A stretch of DNA of 54,115 bases from Bacteroidota bacterium (GTDB lineage Bacteria; Bacteroidota; Ignavibacteria; Ignavibacteriales; Melioribacteraceae), in assembly GCA_021824635.1 (NCBI GenBank), contig JAKAKD010000064.1, forward strand, positions 1 through 54,115. The letters are read 5' to 3'. The notes under the pieces were generated by a model. It saw only the letters and a program-made list of their open reading frames with translations, was not told where the DNA came from and ran no database searches. The translations under genes were made by a program, and so were the position numbers. Below are positions 51,119 to 54,115 of the stretch, in pieces. Each line of letters begins with the position of its first letter. The stretch's first letter is position 1.

Positions 51119-53455
51119 TTATTTTATTAGCATCATTGTTTTAGACAACGTTTGGTTCTTGTAGCTAACATTATAGATGTACATTCCGCTTGCTTTATTT
51201 TGAGCATTCCACTCCATAACGTGATAACCCGCATTCATATCACCATCATAAAGAGTTTCAACCAGCTGTCCAAGATAATTGTATACTCTAACAGTAACGT
51301 TAGCTTCGGTTGGAATTGAGAAACTGATCTTTGTTGATGGATTGAAAGGGTTAGGATTATTTTGAGCAAGTTGAAATTCGGTTGGAAGTTGACTCCCTAA
51401 TTGATCTATGATGATTTTCTTGCCAAGCGCCAAATAATCGCTCTGCTTCACCCAAACTTTGTAACTACGGGGCGGCGCCGATACATAAACTCTTCCATCG
51501 GCTTGAACTTGTGTCGTTTCGTTGTAATCATACGCATTGCAAAGAAGTATATTTGCCCAATTGGAAAATCCTGCGGGAGAACTATCTACCCACAATCCTT
51601 TTGTTTCTGTATCATTATTATTAATTACAACAATAGCTCCGTCGCGTGTTCCATTACCTTGTCTTCTTGCTACGTACACGTTATAGGTATCGGCTGATGG
51701 ATAGGGATTACCAACTTCACTTAATACAGAAATAATTCCGCCTAAATAATTTTTTCTAACGCCAATTAGTTTTTTTATATCAGTCTGAAGACTTGACGGA
51801 GCCGTTACAGTTATACTCGAATTGTTGTTGTCAATTTGTGTAACGCCGTAGTAATGGGGATAAAAAATAGTTGGTCTTCCTTCATGAGTAAGTATATAAG
51901 CATAAGCCATCTTCCAATCTTTAGAAATCCATTTATCGCTTTCTTTCCCGGAATCGTGGTTTTCAACAAAAGTAACAATCGAAGTGCCGGAAAGAGCTTG
52001 TCCGGTATTGTTTCTAATCATTCCTGCATGATTAAGCCATGCCATATTAAAATCGCTCTGGTTTTTATTGCTCATATCGGTAAGTGTAAATTTTAACGGG
52101 AAGTCAAATGCGTCTGCATCTGCGCTGTATGATGCAATAGTAGTTACCCAATTATAAATAGCTTGAGCATTTCCCCAATATTCAGCGACAATAAATCTTT
52201 GGGAACCATTAAGTAAGGGTAGATTTTTTATCCAATCGGCGGCAAATGATTGCTGGAATCCTCTTACGAAATCAAGCCGATAGCCGTCAAAGCCAACAGT
52301 GCTTGATAACCAGGTTCCCCAATCTTTCAATCTTGTTTGAACTGTTGTACTGTAAGTGTTGAGGTCGTTGCCAAACCATTTAGTGTTCGGAATAACTTCA
52401 TCATTGGTTCCGCCGTTTCCAAGCCAATCGTTACTATCAACCGGATGAAAATCAGTATAAGTCCATGAGTAATTTAGCTCTCCGGTTCCTGTATGATTTA
52501 CATAATTGATACCGGTCATAGTTGTTGCTTGCAAAGTTGTTGAAGCAAGATTTGATCCGTTATACCAAATACTTTTTGGATAATAGCCGTTTACTTGATC
52601 AGCCCATACCCACGCCCATGGATTGAAGACTTCTTTTTTAGCAATTAACTTAATTACTATATCGTGAGCAGTAGTCAATGTTATTTTGTATTCATCAATA
52701 TCTGATATACTCTCAGCATGTCCCCTAACCGTTCTACCCGAACCGGGAAATACATTGAACTGACCACCGCCATTATTTGGCTCGCTTTCCCACGTATCAG
52801 TTCCATTTGGACCTGCGCTAGTCCAATCAATAAAAACATCATAACCTCTTTCTGTAGAAGCGGCAGCCCAATTCAACTGGTAGCCAACTATTTGAATATA
52901 GTAATCGCCGGCTTGAGCATTAGGGATTTTCCAGGTTATTTCATTTGTTGGGTAGGGAGTGTGCTGCGCCCCGTTAGTGAATGCTTCACTAAAAACGTAA
53001 GATTTTACCGCAGGATTAACTTCCCTTTCCGCTTCATCACCGTAAATATGATTAAGAATAACATCCGCATAGACTTTAATACTATTGTTATGCATAGTGG
53101 TAATCATACTATTTAATTCTGATCTGCTTCCAAATCGCGTTTCGGTCGAACCTTTTTGGTTGTAGTTCCCGAGATCGTAATGGTCGAAAAGTCCATAGCC
53201 CATATCGGTAATGCCCCAGTTACCTTTCGATGGCGGTGGAACCCACATACCGGTAAAACCAGCAGATGCAAGACTCGGCGCTTTTATCCTCAGAGTATCC
53301 CACCAGGTGCCGTTTTTATTAACGGCATCTACAGGTACGTTCCAATAAAATGCTTGCATCATAACATCATTTTGTGCAAGAATTTTATTTGAATAAGGAA
53401 ATAGTGATAGGAAGACGAAGAAGATGAGAATCCAGGTTGTTCTACATTTGTTCAT
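51119..53455 (-). CDS. Secreted alpha-amylase (GH13) with T9SS sorting domain
   Basis: A 778-residue GH13 enzyme with a signal peptide (about 1-27, KILAQ). The (beta/alpha)8 domain has the conserved regions DVILNH, GYRLDFVRG (nucleophile Asp), FIVAEYWG (acid/base Glu) and FVENHDSG. About 200 residues are inserted between region I and region II (about 140-330), including a strand-rich module resembling a carbohydrate-binding or pre-peptidase C-terminal-like domain. The C-terminus is a T9SS domain (AQNNPNPFNPST...SKTMMLIK). It should degrade starch or glycogen outside the cell. GGAGG precedes the ATG, which overlaps the stop of the upstream nucleotidyltransferase remnant (ATGA). Confidence 0.93.
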   Translation of the reverse strand: MNKCRTTWILIFFVFLSLFPYSNKILAQNDVMMQAFYWNVPVDAVNKNGTWWDTLRIKAPSLASAGFTGMWVPPPSKGNWGITDMGYGLFDHYDLGNYNQKGSTETRFGSRSELNSMITTMHNNSIKVYADVILNHIYGDEAEREVNPAVKSYVFSEAFTNGAQHTPYPTNEITWKIPNAQAGDYYIQIVGYQLNWAAASTERGYDVFIDWTSAGPNGTDTWESEPNNGGGQFNVFPGSGRTVRGHAESISDIDEYKITLTTAHDIVIKLIAKKEVFNPWAWVWADQVNGYYPKSIWYNGSNLASTTLQATTMTGINYVNHTGTGELNYSWTYTDFHPVDSNDWLGNGGTNDEVIPNTKWFGNDLNTYSTTVQTRLKDWGTWLSSTVGFDGYRLDFVRGFQQSFAADWIKNLPLLNGSQRFIVAEYWGNAQAIYNWVTTIASYSADADAFDFPLKFTLTDMSNKNQSDFNMAWLNHAGMIRNNTGQALSGTSIVTFVENHDSGKESDKWISKDWKMAYAYILTHEGRPTIFYPHYYGVTQIDNNNSSITVTAPSSLQTDIKKLIGVRKNYLGGIISVLSEVGNPYPSADTYNVYVARRQGNGTRDGAIVVINNNDTETKGLWVDSSPAGFSNWANILLCNAYDYNETTQVQADGRVYVSAPPRSYKVWVKQSDYLALGKKIIIDQLGSQLPTEFQLAQNNPNPFNPSTKISFSIPTEANVTVRVYNYLGQLVETLYDGDMNAGYHVMEWNAQNKASGMYIYNVSYKNQTLSKTMMLIK

Positions 53456-53795
53456 GCTGCCTCCAGATTATTTGTTGATGTTTCACGTTCATATAAAAGT
53501 ATTCCCTCTTTAGAAGCGTATCTCGCAACGGTTCCGGGGTATTTTTTATCGCGTTCAAATTCTTCGTTTGATAAGATAATTACATCGAAGGCATAATTGA
53601 TTGGCAAAAGGGCAAACCTCATATTGTCCATCAATCTAAATTTATCTCCTTTCGTTTCTCGATTACCAACAAGTCAACATCGCTTTTATCGTCTGCTGTA
53701 TTTCTTGCCTGAGAACAGAAAAGAATAATTTTATCGGGGTTAAATCTTGCAAGGAGTCTTTCTTTAATCTGGTTTTTTAAATTGTCATTCAGCAT
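53452..53795 (-). pseudogene. Frameshifted MNT-type nucleotidyltransferase
   Basis: From ATG 53795 the frame reads MLNDNLKNQIKERLL, then ILFCSQARNTADDKSDVDLL, the nucleotidyltransferase GSxA...DxD signature with Cys replacing the first Gly, and stops at 53631-53633. Shifting frame near 53650-53664 resumes the family sequence (ETKGDKFRLMDNMRFALLPI, DVIILSNEEFERDKKYPGTV, EGILLYERE). The span is 344 nt, one base short of a multiple of three, which fits a 1-bp deletion. No HEPN partner gene is adjacent. A real mutation or a sequencing error is possible. Confidence 0.8.
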
Positions 53796-53942
53796 GTTTT
53801 ATTTACTATCGCCAAGTTCTATAATTAATATAATTAAAAAGCACTTTATTTACGAATACTTCTATCTATGAGGAATAGATGGAGATGTCCGTGGCGCAGG
53901 TCTAATGGGGATCATAAACTTTCCAAATACCTTTTTGGATTT

Positions 53943-53982
53943 AAAAAACAAAAAACCCCAAACGAAGATCGAATGGGGTTTT
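53943..53982 (-). terminator. Intrinsic terminator of the rRNA operon
   Basis: On the minus strand AAAACCCCA pairs with TGGGGTTTT (plus 53974-53982 and 53952-53960) around a 13-base loop. A T-rich run follows (complement of the A tract at 53943-53951). It lies just after the 5S 3' end. Confidence 0.88.
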
Positions 53983-53991
53983 AATTTTAAT

Positions 53992-54106
<115 letters not shown>

Positions 54107-54115
54107 AAAACTTTT

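Noticed and set aside
52718-53116. Plus-strand frame of 132 codons opposite the amylase gene
   Set aside because: It is antisense to the GH13 coding region and has no independent evidence.
53631-53664. Programmed -1 frameshifting in the nucleotidyltransferase
   Set aside because: There is no heptameric slippery site of the X-XXY-YYZ type and no following stem-loop. The altered GS motif also favours decay or a sequence error.

Overview
The window is AT-rich bacterial chromosome, probably from the Ignavibacteriota (Ignavibacteria, in the wider Bacteroidota/Chlorobiota group). The signs are several secreted proteins that end in a 'NYPNPFNPST'-type T9SS (Por) sorting domain, an Oar-like TonB receptor, a SusC/SusD pair, lipoproteins with Gly/Ser-Cys lipoboxes, and one exact TTTG-N19-TAnnTTTG promoter of the Bacteroidota type. 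The lineage is inferred from the gene families; no marker gene was compared.

Layout. 1-8.4 kb: tRNA-Pro(CGG), a lipoprotein, a YjbH-like envelope protein, yajQ, an Oar-like TonB receptor and a nucleotide pyrophosphatase/phosphodiesterase. 8.4-11.3 kb: a MITE-like element, then an M16 peptidase pair with one catalytic and one non-catalytic subunit. 11.3-15.9 kb (minus strand): truA, an SDR reductase, a DUF2231 membrane protein, an outer-membrane barrel, an enoyl-CoA hydratase and a divergent deacetylase-like protein. 16.5-20.6 kb: a SusC/SusD pair with its own terminator. 20.7-25.7 kb (minus strand): cmk and rpsA, then mtaB and a membrane protein.

25.8-32.9 kb is the most unusual part. It is a tandem array of beta-propeller (TolB/PD40-like) lipoproteins, three intact and one reduced to its N-terminus. 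They alternate with copies of the C-terminal tail of an FTP-domain zinc metallopeptidase. The one near-complete peptidase is split by a frameshift. This looks like repeated duplication of a [peptidase tail + lipoprotein] unit followed by decay and partial gene conversion. A second MITE-like element lies just upstream.

33.2-37.5 kb is a tightly coupled pantothenate/CoA operon: a DUF2520 Rossmann protein (candidate ketopantoate reductase), panB, panC, coaBC and coaX. 37.9-42.3 kb is a MacAB-like export operon: adaptor, ATPase and two FtsX-type permeases. 42.5-45.3 kb holds a T9SS cargo protein, a lipoprotein with a calcium-loop-like motif and an inositol-monophosphatase family enzyme. 45.8-51.1 kb (plus strand): lon, an unknown protein, msrC and dnaX. 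51.1-53.8 kb: a secreted alpha-amylase with a T9SS signal and a frameshifted MNT-type nucleotidyltransferase. The window ends with the 5S rRNA at the 3' end of a minus-strand rRNA operon and its terminator.

Short repeats are dense: MITE-like elements with target duplications, GATCAN hexamer tracts (one read in frame inside mtaB), GCTGAYT heptamer tracts (one inside a gene), REP-like hairpins and an interleaved inverted-repeat pair. These repeats and the lipoprotein/peptidase array are the best candidates for something undescribed. No CRISPR array, integrase, prophage or obvious defence system was seen.
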